A program made the position numbers and the translations under genes. Source: Corbicula japonica (Eukaryota > Mollusca > Bivalvia > Venerida > Cyrenidae). From it: a stretch of 64,000 nt of DNA. The DNA is taken from assembly GCA_038501625.1 (NCBI GenBank), contig JAZAYU010000116.1, forward strand, positions 1,488,001-1,552,000, given 5' to 3'. How positions within the stretch are numbered: position 1 is the first letter of the stretch; every line of letters starts with the position of its first letter. Below the pieces are notes generated by a model, which was given only the letters and a program-made list of their open reading frames with translations, ran no database searches and was not told the origin of the DNA. Positions 11,477 to 23,902 of the stretch are shown here, piece after piece.

Positions 11477-12754
11477 TAACAGTGGTTATTCAGGGCACTC
11501 GTTTGGCAATTTTTGGGGCCCATTATGGGCACCATTCCCCTCTCAAAATAGTATGTTTTCCCCTATTTCAGAAAATTCCCCCCCCCCCCCCTCCAAAATC
11601 TAAAATATAATTGAAATGGACTGCAGAAAATGCAGGTATTGATAAATAAATTTATTGGTAAGTCCTAAGTCACAATATATATACCAGCTGTTATAATCAG
11701 TGGTGGAAAACAATGTCATAAATTTATAAGTGTGACATGCAATAATCGCATTTTCATGTATGACTTAAAATTCCCCTTTTTGACTTTTTGTCTTAACACG
11801 ACACAAAATTCCCCTTCCGTAGGGTACCTGTCCCCAAAAGTTGTCTAGTGCACTGTTATTACTAACCCGGTTTGACATAAACAAGAAGGTTTAACATTAT
11901 GTACTCTGTCTTATGCTGCTTTAATTGTTATAACAACTTTAAAAATTAAATAGGCTTCATATAGGTGATAGTGTAATTTATAATACCTTAAACAATTAAA
12001 TATGCTACATATAGACCAACTTCGCAAGCCTTCGTGGTCTAGCTACGATCTTGGTTATAACTTTCCAATAAAAAATAACGGTGAGGTAGAATCCATTGAG
12101 CTGTAACAGGAGGAGTGTTTACACATAACTGTGTGAAACCGAAACACGTGAATAAAATAATGTTACCAAACAACATCAGCAATTAACCTACAAGTGATGA
12201 ATGAACATGTGATAAAATCGATGGTGTATCTGATATTGGAATTGTAGGCAAACACACAATGGATGACCTTAATGTTAGCAGCGGCAGCATCAATGGCAAG
12301 TAATTAACTAACAGAACGGTGGTGGAAACAGTAACAATGAATGATGGTCTGCTGCATTAAGCGAGTTCATTTGTGCAAACGTAAGTTTATTTTTGAACAT
12401 ATTTATTAAATAATTTGTTGTGATCCAATTTTATTTTAACTAACCGAGACGGCGAGTGGTTCGTGACTCGCGACATTGTATAATAGACAACACTATTTAC
12501 TAGTATATGTATGGGGTCACTGACATAATTATCTCTATATTTCTCGTATTTATTCAAGTGCATGGCTATAGATGCATTGATGATTCATTGATGTGCGTAG
12601 CTATAAGGTTTAATTTAATACGCTGCGGTTGAAGCTAAATGTCCCGTCAGTGACATACAAAAAATCTACATGCTTTGAAAAGTCATAAAGAGCCCCGAAT
12701 GTTTGAAGGATTTTGTCAGATCGGATTTAAACTTGTGTCTTAATATTTAGCATT
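11477..12754. other. Intergenic, no gene recognised
   Basis: AT-rich, with a poly-C run at 11579-11591. No supported exon, RNA gene or bordered repeat. Confidence 0.4.
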
Positions 12755-13156
12755 CAGGGGCGTACCTTAATGGTCTTTGAACTGTTCGCCAATAATAAGA
12801 ATCTCCTGTGCTGACTGATGTTTTATACTGCGAATAGGGGATTACATAGGCGTAGTCAATGGGGCGGCAGGGGCGGCGACCGCCGCCCCAATCTTTCTAC
12901 TAGCCGCCGTTATATTTTAGTCTCGTCGCTCCAAACATTTGTGTCGCCTCAAGTTAAGGCTTCGCTGATGACAGGCATCAATTTGCTGCGTGGGAGAGGG
13001 GATTAACGACTGCAAATGACCGCAGGGTGTTAACAGCACTTTTTGTTATTGTGTTTTGATTGCACATGGACGCTGTCTGGGAAATACGAAATCGATTTTG
13101 TTTATTGTATTTATCTAATGTCAATTAAAATGATGATTGGTAACATGTTATCTTTA

Positions 13157-13396
13157 AGAAGGGATCATTAGCGCAGTGGTTCGCTGCTACTCCAACTAAA
13201 ATAACTATTAGTCGTTGGGATGGGACTTAAAACCGAGGTCCAATTTAATGGTGCTTTACAACGGGCACATAAAATAACCAGAGACGATCCTCTGTATCTT
13301 GCACTATCCTCCAAAACCTTAAATAACTAACACTAGGCTTCGCTCATATGGGCTTCCGGTACGCGGCGACGATACATTAATGGAAATACACACAGC
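13157..13396 (+). mobile_element. tRNA-derived SINE with internal head deletion, 10-bp TSD
   Basis: Same family as 10965-11236 but in plus orientation. The head jumps from CAGTGGTT directly to GCTACTCC, so the segment between box A and box B, and most of box B, is missing. The break falls at a GGTT present in both boxes. The rest of the body aligns throughout. Flanked by perfect 10-bp repeats GTTATCTTTA (13147-13156, 13397-13406). Confidence 0.88.
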
Positions 13397-13630
13397 GTTA
13401 TCTTTATTTTGTGTTCAATCCTTACAAGTACTTTATTTATCATAAAAATTAGAAACATTTTTCTTAATCCATAATTACATGTGACCAGATATGGACGATC
13501 CTAATCAACCCAGGGTCTTTTAATCTAAGACCCTGATCATCCAAAGAATGTTGCATTTCTAAAAGCGAGGATCACTGTGAGAGCTGTGCTTAAACTTTAA
13601 ATAATGAACTATTAAATAATCTGAAATCAC

Positions 13631-13689
13631 AGACTTCCCGAAAGTCTGACCAAATGTCTGACACTTTTTTTTCAACTTTCGGGAAGTCT
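13631..13689. repeat. Short inverted repeat (15-bp arms)
   Basis: AGACTTCCCGAAAGT and its exact reverse complement ACTTTCGGGAAGTCT, about 29 bases apart, inside the hAT-like element. Confidence 0.8.
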
Positions 13690-14021
13690 GAAATCAGACA
13701 CTGACGCAGACGACCAGCTTTGATTCTTTATTTGTAGCAAGTCTTGGTCACCTCTTTCTGCGCCACAATGACATTATATGTGTATGTTGGCTTCGTTTCT
13801 TTACAGATCATGTCAGCTACGCTCTGTTCATACCATAAAATAATTATTTTGTTATTTTTTAATTATTCGTTGATATTCGAAATGCAAGAACAAACAATTT
13901 ATTTTTAATTTGATAGTCAAACCAAATCATAGTTCGTGCACCTCTAGTTTTAATCTTTCACTATTTAAATCTTTAAAAAAAAATTCGCCGCCCCAATATC
14001 CAAAACTTGCCTACGCCCCTG

Positions 14022-15273
14022 TGGAAGGGGGGGGGGGGTGGAGTAGGTGTAAGAGGGGGGTCAGAAAATATTGAAAATGATATGACACATGGCAATTTTC
14101 AGAATTTAAGCGTATGTTAACATTTACTGAAATTGAATGATGTATGTGTAGTCGGTTATATGAACTTGGACAGTATGGACGATGCAAGTGGTATCAAACG
14201 CAAACACACACTTTATGGAACAGGTTGTTGATGACGATCCCTACAGTTTCAGAAAATCAAAAAGTTTGACTTGTTTAGATTTGAATGAAACTTTGCGTGA
14301 TGTTTGATACAAAACCAATGTATTCTTAAAACATTATGGTGATTTTTAAAGTTTTGATTGAGCCTTTTTAGGGATACACTTTTACCAAAAAGGAAAACAA
14401 AATAATCGAAAAATTGCATTTTATATTATAACACTGAACTGCACCTATACAGAGGAAATCAATATCTCAGGCCTAGGTATGAAACAATGTTTCCTTCTAG
14501 AAAATAATGAGTTTAAGCATTACTTTTGTATATTTTATCAAATTTTCCTGATTTGAACAAATATTTTTTTCATGTTTTATGTAGATGCATCAATAACATT
14601 TATAATATTTTATAAGGGCAAAAAGGTATTATTAAACTGCAACAGTTGCCGTTGGAGAGATTTTGATAATTTTCTTATTGATCGATGAAAGTGCTTGACG
14701 GATGTAGACGGGCCTTAATCGGGTACCTTAACCGGGTACTCATTCTCGGTGCGGTAAACGTGTCAAAATTAAAAGATCAATTAAATTTTAAGAAGCCCGG
14801 TGACATTTCTTTAAAGAACATACGGAAGCAATAATTTACGCTCATCTTCAGGGGATTCGAAACCCCGAAAACACAAGAGCACGATGCTTGATCGTGAAAG
14901 TACGATGCGAGGGCGCACCATCTCGTTCTACTATCACTTCATCGAACGTGTTTTCGTGGTCTCGCTCTCCAAAATGGACGAGATCACGAAAAAGCGAAAT
15001 TGGATGCGAATTAATTAGAATTTATATCACATTTTCGCAACGTACTTTCGCGACCTCGCACCATGTTCTCTAGACTTCGCATCGTTGTTTCGGGATATCT
15101 CATAATGTTTTTGCGTTTTCGTTGTCTCGTTCAAGAGGTCGACAGCGAATCAACGATGGCCAAGGGAACACGGTAATTGTACTACTCATGCAGCGAACAC
15201 TATACATACTCTAGTTCTTTAAATTTAATGATACGTGGTTTATTAATTTTAGTGTATTTGTCATTTGTTCCAG
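14022..15273. other. Upstream region of the fucosyltransferase gene
   Basis: A poly-G run sits at 14028-14039. A CG-richer stretch at 14830-15160 with recurring CGAAAGTACGATGCGAGG and TCGTGGTCTCGCTC-like phrases looks like a dispersed repeat rather than coding. The first coding exon of the downstream gene should lie here or further left. ATGGCCAAGGGAACACG followed by GTAATT at 15155-15171 looks like a mini-exon, but its phase does not join exon 15274-15353, so I do not accept it. Confidence 0.4.
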
Positions 15274-17793
15274 GAAAGAGTTTTGCACTGTTTGTTACCG
15301 GTGTGGCCATGCTTACGCTCTACGTCGGCTATGCAAGCATCAACAGCTCTGAGGTAAGACTATTCTGGTAATGTGTTAAAAATATAAACAAAAAGGAAAA
15401 AAGGCACGAAGCATGTAGAAGTTTTAGATTGTATTTATCTATTATATGATGAAAGTATTTGTATAATCAGCCATCATACCTAAATCTAAAACAAAAACGA
15501 ATAACTAGTAAATACATACATTATACCTTAAGTGCTTACAGTTACAGTCATTGTGTATCCAGAGACTCTGAAGAAACATCGAAGAAAACGGTATTGCCTA
15601 TCGTGATGAAATGCTTAAATAACAATAAGCTAAAAATATGGCGGGATTAATGAATTTGGTAGAATAAAAAGCTTTTTGGCAAAACATTCGGCTAACACGA
15701 GCAATACAGAAAATTTTGAAAAAACTCTTGGCTTTAGGATACACCAAGTTGCTTTCCTGCTGTTTGTTTAATTATACTTCCGGCTGATGACTTTCACTCA
15801 AATACAATGCTAGTTTCTTCCTGATTAGGAATACTTGCAATTAGTTTCTTTCCTGTTTTTTTAAAGTATACTTCAGGATGATTACGTTCGCTACGAATAT
15901 ACATTTCTTAACTAAAATTCAGGGTGGTAGAGTGTTTTCCCTAAAATTCATTTTTTTGAAATTTTAACCAGTTTTCGCCATTTGCATTGTTAGTGTCCCC
16001 TGAAGAACTTGGAACGCTATTTTACTCAGTAAACTAAAATTGGAGACCAGTCTCAAATCTTAAGCATCTGAATGGCTGAAATGGCATCTGGTCGCCATTT
16101 CAGTCAATCAGATTCTTGGGATTGAGACTTGTCTCCAATATTAGTTTTATGATCTTGGGCAAAATTAATAAGCTTGGCAATGGTATGCTAAAAACTTTGA
16201 ATTCAGTTTTCTCGGATTTCTGCAAATTCGAGCAAAGCTTAACTTTCTTGACTACAATTAAATCCGGCAATAAATACCGCTGAATGTAGAGAAATTCTGT
16301 TCATGGGTATGCTTTTAACTATGAATTCAGCTTTTTCGGAGTTCTGCAAAGTCTGGAAGGGCTTAAATTTCTCACGTTTTTGTGATTTCAACTTCCTCTG
16401 CTGGTAATATTTTTGAATCTGAAACCATTGACATGTGTCATATTTCACCAACTTAATGAAACAATCCGCTTTTAACACTTACGTGCAGAAATATAAATGC
16501 AGAAATAAAAATTTGTGAAATGTGACATCTCAAGTACTCTCACAGATAGTATTTACAGTAGTCAGAAGATCAGACATAAATTATATATACACTTCGTTGT
16601 TGTTTGAGTTTTCAACGATTAATTTAATATATCTATTGATATCATCTTATTTGCCGTTGTTGTTTTTTCAGACCGATTTAAGTCGCTGGCAGCGGCTGGT
16701 TTGTCAAAACTTCACCCCTACCACAAACAAGGACTCAGTCTATGCCGGAAATGTCCACAGACAGGATAAACCATACTTGATCACTTGGTTTGAACTCTCT
16801 CCTTACATCCGGTATCGGACCCAGGCCTGGCAGCGGGGATTTAAACAATGTAAATACCAGAACTGTCAAATTTCATTATGTAGTCAAACTTCTGCAGTCA
16901 GTGATGCTGTCATATTTAACGGCAGGCGTTTACCAGAGACCATTCCATTCAGCCGTCCACCTGGACAGATCTGGATTTTTGCCGAAGATGAAAGTCCGTA
17001 CAGTTATGACTATGATGGTGGTCACTGGAGATCTGATTTTTGGCGCAAATCTTTTAACTGGACTATGGTTTATGACAAATTTGTTGCTGATATATACTTA
17101 CCCAGTGGCGAACTCTGGAAAAAGTCCGAACATGATCGCAGAGACTTTCTCAAAATTGCCAAAGATAAGACCAAAGACGCTCTATTAATAACTTCGCACT
17201 GTACAACAGAGTCGAAGAGATCCGAATATGTGGAGGAATTGCGGAAGTATATTGATGTAGACATCCTTGGGACATGTGGCCGGAAGTGGAATTGTGGAAA
17301 ACTGTGGGTTCATGATGAGTGTTTTTCAATTTTAAACCAGACTTACAGATATTACCTCTCATTTGAAAATGCTCTGTGTCGTGGTTATCGGACAGAAAAA
17401 TTCTTTGAAAATTTTAATTTTGATATACTTATGGTCGCTAGAGGTGGTATAGCTGCAGACGATGTTATTGAACCTAAAGATGTATACATTTCCACTGCAG
17501 ATTTTGCGAGCGTAGAAAATCTTGGCAAATATCTAAAACAGTTGTCCGAAGATTACGAAGCATATGCAAACTTTCTGGAGAAGAAAAGTCAATATTATTT
17601 CCCAGGCTTCCATGAGTCGTATCAGACAGCCCTGTGTGACTTGTGTGAAAAGATGAACCATCAATCCGACCATCGTAAAATAATACCCGATCTTGTGGAA
17701 CACATGACCGGAAATCGTCCATGTAGAGACCCCACTGATGTAACTGTAATAGAGGAGACCGGTTGGTGGAGCTGGTTGTGGAAGAAATGGTGA
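15274..17793 (+). CDS. Alpha-1,3-fucosyltransferase-like GT10 enzyme (5'-incomplete model)
   Basis: Predicted to transfer fucose from GDP-fucose to GlcNAc-containing glycans in the Golgi. Two exons are supported: 15274-15353 (after TTCCAG, before GTAAGA) and 16672-17793 (after a T-rich tract and CAG). They join in phase 0 into about 400 residues, near the family norm. The first supplies a hydrophobic signal anchor (FALFVTGVAMLTLYVGYA), as in type II Golgi enzymes. The second holds the donor-domain hallmark YYLSFENALCRGYRTEKFF (vertebrate equivalent: FENS..DYITEK). It also has FNWTMVYDKFVADIYLPSG, PGQIWIFAEDESPYS, and a C-terminal DFASVENLGKYLKQL block. N-glycosylation sequons occur at NWT and NQT. 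The usual VPVVLGP-like segment after the hallmark is replaced by FDILMVARGG. The initiating exon is not identified. The open frame reaching back to 16522 is intronic. AATAAA at 18290 is a likely polyadenylation signal. Confidence 0.85.
16029..16150. repeat. Foldback MITE, GAGACTGGTCTCC family (copy 1, in intron)
   Basis: Arms TTGGAGACCAGTCTCAAATC and its diverged reverse complement surround GGCTGAAATGGC...GCCATTTCAG. Lies in the intron between the two fucosyltransferase exons. Confidence 0.85.
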
Positions 17794-17802
17794 TATTGTC
17801 TA

Positions 17803-17877
17803 AAATGACGACCAGTCGCCGCAGCCAATCAGATACTTGAGATTAGAGACTGGTTTTCCATTCTCAGTTGTATAACC
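17803..17877. repeat. Foldback MITE, GAGACTGGTCTCC family (copy 2, half)
   Basis: A right-hand half beginning GACCAGTCGCCGCAGCCAAT, continuing TTGAGATTAGAGACTGG, starting about 10 bases after the fucosyltransferase stop codon and therefore probably inside its 3' UTR. Confidence 0.8.
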
Positions 17878-17924
17878 TTGGGACCGTATGTTAGGAGTAG
17901 TAAATACATGTTACTAGCTGATAA

Positions 17925-17982
17925 TTCTAAGACATAACAGAAGTAATAGCCCTTCTAAGACATAACAGCAGTAATAGCCCTG
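17925..17982. repeat. 28-bp tandem duplication
   Basis: TTCTAAGACATAACAG(A/C)AGTAATAGCCC occurs twice in a row with one difference. Lies in the presumed 3' UTR of the fucosyltransferase. Confidence 0.85.
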
Positions 17983-18295
17983 GGTCTATTGATTGTAGAC
18001 CCAGGAGGAAATATGCGATGTAGATCAATAGCGTATGAATATAATTGTGATAGCTTTAGGACGAATGTAGTGAGGTTATGAATAAGTATGAAACTGCATG
18101 TTTGTGATGATTTAACATGGTAAATGGTAAAGTGACTGTCTCAAATCATAAGAAATGTAAATCATGGATCCGGAATAGAAAAAGGATTACTGTATTGTTC
18201 ATTTACTTTGAAGTTAAGTTATATGTTGTAAATCAAATTACTCTTTAAACTTGTGAATGTGAAATCCTATAATAGGTAAACACTCTTTAAATAAA

Positions 18296-21200
18296 AGGTT
18301 GTAAATATTGTTTTATTGGTAGGCAATGTTTACGAAGTTTTAATAAAAAACCCACTTACATGCATTTTTTCAGGCTTAATAAGAGGGCACATAAATCATT
18401 GCTAGTGGACGAGGAGTGGAGTTGAATATCATGATGAACAACGGAGTGATTCTCATGCACGTTTTCAGACAAGTTCATTTATGTTTAACAGTTATATTGG
18501 AAATTCGATATGTGGCCCCACCATTGGATCATTTTCTTAAAGAATCATTCGCTCCCTTTTACTTCAGAAATCCCAAATACATAATTTCCGGTTGACTTCT
18601 TTGCAATTTTCTGTAGTTTGCTGTTTAAGTTATTGTCTGTTTGTGCTAAAAATGTACCTATATGTAATTACATTGTCGAAGTTTTACGTTACGCTTGAAT
18701 TGCAGGTGCTATGTAAGTTAGAATCCGGCACGTTTAAGACATAGGGATAAAATAGATAGTCGTAAAAAGAGTTGCAGAAGAAGCAAAGCTAGTACCAGCG
18801 ACAGTTCCTTGAGCTTGAGTTTATATGTTGTTTTAACTTCTTACCAATTTTGAAATCATTTCAGAAAAAAAGCAAATTTACTTGTCTAAAAAACTAAATT
18901 GTTTAACATCCTTGTATGATAAATCCATTGTTTTCGGGCTTTTTATCTTGCAAGGTCTGCGCAAAATAGTACTAATATTTTATATGAATCAACAACAGAA
19001 CTACTAACATAACATGCTTCCTGTGCATTAATGCGAGTTGTGGTAATAATTCTCGGAAAGTTCCAATTTCGGCTTTTTTTGACTGGCCCGCTTGCGTTGA
19101 GCTAGACTTTGGTGTCACAATGGCAGTTCGGTGTATGTGCGTGGGTCAGTGCGTCCATCCGTCCGGATTTGTGCGGACCAAAACTTTTGAGATGCACTTA
19201 GTACTCTTGTTTATATTTGTCATGAATGTTAACCGCAGAGAGACGGAGTGTCATGTGCAAACACAATGTTCCCATCTAAAACTTTCAGTGTCACAATTGC
19301 AGGTAAAATGTGCAGACACCCAGGGTAATGTCGGTCGTACAGACTAGGTTTGATGTTGCAATTATCCATAGAACTACCCAAAAGGAGTAGAGTCTTGTGT
19401 CTGAAATATACCCAATATTAACATATAAAACAACGGCGATTTGACGGAATTTGAGCACTTGAAACGTAAATGTTTGGCAAGGCTTATATGATTTTCTGGA
19501 TATATCGTCTCACTCGGCTATGATAGTTTATTTCTAAAGCGGAATATGTGGTAATTTGAGGTGACAGATTTTAGGTTGTATATCCTACATAATTATTATT
19601 CATCTCACAAGATAAATGTTTTGGTTGTTTCATTTACAGCATAAGTAAAACACTGTATGTAATGCTTTGAATTGAATTACATAAATTTCTGGGTGAAATA
19701 AAAGTTTAAACCGTGGATTATCGATTTATTTGCACTGTATTTTTCTTTGGTACACATACGACCATAATATTCCGAATGAGAAAGTTTAGAAAATGGGCTC
19801 AATTTTGGATATATAACTTAGTCATAAACAAACGCTTTTGGTGCTATTTCTTTATTTTTTTTATCAAAACATTGAATACATAAAAGAAAAAGAAAATGTG
19901 CTCCTGTGCAGTTCATCGTACGAAAAAAGTTTGTATTCATGTTTTCTGTTGTACATTTATATTTAACTAATTGTTATATCTTCATTCAATGGATGCTTAT
20001 TCGCAGAGAAACGATTTTCACGAACCTTACAAAATATATTGAAGTAATAAAACCTGCACAACATATATTATTTTTAAAGATATGCTGTCCTGAACACTCT
20101 ACAATAGAAGCAGTGAGATAGTAACCAATAAATCAAACTTCCGGTTATATTTTCTAAGGGAGTTTCACTTTACTTGAAACATGGGCTGAAGGTTATAAAA
20201 CTGAGTTTGGAAACCAGTCTCAAATCTCAAGCATCTGATTGGCTGAAATGGCAATATATACATTAAATTTATAAAACTTAACAAAGTGTTAAGAAACATT
20301 ACCATAACCACCAAATACAACCAATTAATGATACATACAAGTATTCATTCTTCCCATGCACAGTCTACCAGTGGACTACTCTACCACAGAATGTTGCCAG
20401 CACTGACTCAGTCATCGGATTTAAGTCAGCGATGGCTGCATGGACTTGACAAATACTAGATACTAACTTTTTCGAAGTGTTTTATATTATTGCCTACAAA
20501 AATATCAGAGTTAGGTAGGTTGCACGATATATACAGGCCCATAGTTAAAACGTGTCGAATACTTTTTAAAATGTTTGGCTCCCCTGTCATAATCAAAACC
20601 CTTTAAAAGATATTATTCCGCAAGACATGCGTGCAACAATTTCAATTACCTAAAGAGTCAAAGAGGATGATAACGTACGTGCAATAAATATATTCCCTAA
20701 TTTCGCCAAATCTCAACAATTATCATTAAAATATTGTAAACGGAATATGATTTATGACACCCTTTATATTGCTTCGGTAGATATAAATATTATCTGGCAC
20801 CCTCCCTTCCCTCATCAACCGATCCTGCTGTAATACACTCGCGAACATAATTACAACAAGCGATGCGAGGGCGTATCCCAGGTCAGTAAGACGACTGGAA
20901 TTTTTAAGTGATCTGTTATAGAATCTACCATAACATGCGACTTCTTTGCACAGCGTTTTAACACGTAAACTTATGCTGCTTGAATTTGTTCATACTCAAT
21001 TTGAACAGGAATATAGAAAGCTTAGTTAAGCTTAGCTAAGCCTTCTAGATTCGTGCCTCGGCATCTTAAATATGTCAGATGCTAAGTCAAATACGCTGAA
21101 TCGATATTATTTTAGACAATGCCGTAAAGGGCCGTAATCGTGCAGCTAGTTTCCGGTCGAAAAAAACATTTTATTTTATTGTCAATTTTCTTGAAAATAA

Positions 21201-21609
21201 TTTAGTTCAAGGTGATAAAAATTCTTTTTCTTAAATAATAAATAATTCTCAAGAAAATTCAGCCATGACATTGAGTGATAGAATAGTACAGTATTTTAGC
21301 CCAAAGTTACCGAAGACAGGCTTCTTGCCGATGCTTGTTTACAAATTAATAGAGTTACTGAGTTCTAGAGACATATTAAGCACATACATGTTATGTCCCA
21401 AATTATGAACTATATGAGCTCACTACTGAAACAATTTTATTGGGAAATGCAACCAAGTGCTGTTTAAAAAAGGGCCTTTTTTACCATTTTGGGAATATGA
21501 ACCTACCCCTGGAATTGGGAAATTTCCTGTTGTTTTGCAAGAAATTGGGAAATTTTAGCTGTTTAGTGTTAGCTGCAGTTTTTCTTTCCATTGCCACGCT
21601 AATATAATA
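18296..21609. other. Gene-poor intergenic stretch
   Basis: No supported exon. A 19085-19350 segment has the CGTCCATCCGTCCGG-type phrase seen at the ends of other mollusc repeats and carries an incidental 75-codon frame. One foldback half copy is at 20191-20252. GGGAAATT-like phrases at 21490-21560 resemble those inside the next element. Confidence 0.45.
20191..20252. repeat. Foldback MITE, GAGACTGGTCTCC family (copy 3, half)
   Basis: Left half only: CTGAGTTTGGAAACCAGTCT then CAAATCTCAAGCATCTGATT then GGCTGAAATGGC, where it stops abruptly. Confidence 0.8.
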
Positions 21610-23564
21610 CAGGGTTTTTTCTGCCTATTTTGGAAAAAGGAGTCTGGACATTTTGGGAATTTTTTATCGACAAAAATGCCCATTTTGGGAATTTTCACAT
21701 CAATTAAATAGTCCATTTTGGGAAATTTCAATATGCATTTATTTAGCTTAAATCAGTCAATTTTTACATTACCAATATACTTTTACCAGCTTTTTGGTCT
21801 TTATTCAAACAAACATTGCAAAACTGGTAACTTGTTAGCCAACTGTTTTCAGAAATAATTTTCTCATTTAAATTATTCATTATATGAAATTGAAATTCTT
21901 TACAAAATAGTGAAACTGTAGCAAATTTAATGGTTAGTTTAGAGTATAAACTAAAAAGACCCGATAAATGTAAGTTTTTATTGTAGAACTTACTGTTGTG
22001 CAAAGCCATCATTGTCGCGAAAATACATTACAAAAAGAATTAAGTATCTAACGAGTCATATTATTAAAGTTTTGCAAAATAGATCTAAATTTATTGATAT
22101 ATTCAATAGCTATAATGTTGAAAGAAGTTCCAGAAAATATTCATGCTTACAGTTAAAACAGGGTCACTGAACGCTTGCAATTTCTAGATAAAGGGAAGTC
22201 ACTCTTCCATTACCTGTGTACATGTGTAAAATAGTAAAATAATTATTATTTACCGAACGCTAACATATTCCATCATTTAAAATATATCCTAATCTTTAAT
22301 TTATCGCTTTTATCAGATTTCAGTAATTATTGCATCAGACAATCTAAAAATGACACTCGCACACTACCAGGTAGATCAAACGTTTTTATAGTAAAGCCGA
22401 AATAAACACGGATGGTTGTTTCGAGCCGACGTCGTCTTTTGAAGTCAAACGTTTTAGATCAAACGTTTTTATAGCAAAGCCGAAATAAACACGGATGGAT
22501 GTTTCGAGTCGACAACGTCTTTTGAAGTCGTGTTTGATGTTTGGCGGTATCGAGTTTTTGCCTCCATACCAAATACACAGCATGGTCATGTTTTTTGTAA
22601 GGGATACATGCGTTTTTTATAAGTTAATGTCTGTTTTTCAAATTATGCGGTTTAGAAATGTAATAATTAAAGATAAATGGAATAAAATGCGGATTTCGTA
22701 AAAACCGACATCACCATCAACGTAATTGTTTTAACTTATTTAAATCATGCAAACTGGCTTTTACCAGTGTTTTACGTTTAATGGAAAAAGTGGGGTCCAC
22801 ACAAGTCGATTGCGTTTTATTTAATTACACGTTATATCAGATTGAGTACTTCAAGAAAAACGTGTATCGGTAAAATCACAGCAACCGTAATGTGTGAAAA
22901 ACTATGAAAGCCAGATGACATGTTTAAGATTCCCTTGGTAAAATCAGTGTCACCCTTAATTGGCAGCTTGGTCTCACCTGCCAAAGAGGGTATGTCACTT
23001 GACTAAGGTGTGAAAACTGAAAGCATGATGCCATGTTTGAGATTCTTATGGAATGTTTGACAAGATATTGAGATGACACTGTCGACTCAAATTTTATTTA
23101 AAGCTCGCACATTTTGGTCAGAAGTCATTCCCACGTAATTTTATGTAAAAAAGAAATTCAAATGAATCGGTGCATGAATGTGCTCTGCGTTGGTTTGCGG
23201 ATTGTCACCGGAAATCCCCCGCGATGTCGCGCTGATAAATTTTTACTACCCCCTGCAAAGCTGTGTCCGCGCCGATACGCGTCAAAATGATAATCCTGGT
23301 GGAATCGGGATGACCTCCAAGAGCTTGGCCGCGGTGATTTTCCCCCCAAACGAAATACGGTCTGCGGTGGTAGCGCAGAATCTGTTGAATCCGCGCTGCG
23401 TGTACTGTATTTTGATATATTTTATTTGATTTTTGCCGAAATTTCTTAAATAAAATATGATTTCAATTGGGAAAAATGACAACTGGATATGATTGGGAAC
23501 AGGGCCGTTTGCTTTGGGAACACCTCCGTTTTCCGGAGGCGCAGACAGTGCTGAAAAACCCCTG
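21610..23564. mobile_element. Candidate non-autonomous DNA transposon (CAGGGTTTTTTC ends)
   Basis: CAGGGTTTTTTCTGCC at 21610 is mirrored by GCTGAAAAACCCCTG ending at 23564 (similar, not identical). The flanks share TAATA. Sub-terminal phrases TTTTGGGAA recur several times near the left end and ATTGGGAA/TTTGGGAA near the right, as expected for transposase-binding repeats. No transposase frame is seen. hAT-like by its CAGGG end, but an 8-bp TSD is not visible. Confidence 0.5.
22373..22530. repeat. Tandem duplication, about 80-bp unit
   Basis: AGATCAAACGTTTTTATAG begins both units; GCCGAAATAAACACGGATGG and CGTCTTTTGAAGTC recur in each. The two copies differ at a handful of positions. Lies inside the candidate transposon. 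Confidence 0.88.
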
Positions 23565-23902
23565 TAATATTGTCAATAATTTCTGGGTTAAAGGAAATCT
23601 TGATGGTTTTTCATCAGAAATTTATATATTGATTTAGTTAGGGAATTTTTTTCTCAAATTTGGAAAAATAGTATGTTTTGCCTATGGAAACATGACCGAA
23701 TATCAGCTATAAAATCAACTAAAAAAGCCCTAAAAAACATTAGTTGCTTTGAAGACTGACCGAATTTTCGCCAGAAATGCAATTTGTATGATATGACCCC
23801 TCCTCAATAATACATATCATAATTTAGGGTCAACACTGTCATGTATTGTTAGGAAGGAATATATTAGCATTCCTTTTGAGTGGTCTGGACACCAGATAGT
23901 GT

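Larger units (their letters stand above)
12755..14021. mobile_element. hAT-like non-autonomous element (CAGGGGCGTA ends)
   Basis: CAGGGGCGTA at 12755 is matched in inverse by CTACGCCCCTG ending at 14021. A second inner copy of the end motif (GGCGTAGTCAATGGGGCGGC near 12849) corresponds better to the right end, where GGGGCGGCG also occurs in inverse. So the left border could be either 12755 or about 12846, and I found no TSD for either. The TIR type resembles Zaphod-like hAT ends. A SINE (13157-13396) has jumped into it. No transposase frame is present. Confidence 0.55.

Noticed and set aside
12818..13006. 62-codon frame with Gly/Arg-rich start
   Set aside because: Lies across the end of a hAT-like element with GGGGCGGC repeats; composition artefact.
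16522..16671. Start of the fucosyltransferase at the Met at 16522
   Set aside because: A polypyrimidine tract and CAG at 16671 mark an acceptor, and exon 15274-15353 joins in phase to supply the expected membrane anchor.
19120..19347. 75-codon Cys-containing frame
   Set aside because: Starts in a CGTCCATCCGTCCGG repeat phrase typical of mobile elements in this window; no family match or splice support.
23158..23429. Overlapping frames on both strands in a GC-richer patch
   Set aside because: Inside the 21610-23564 element; neither frame shows domain motifs.
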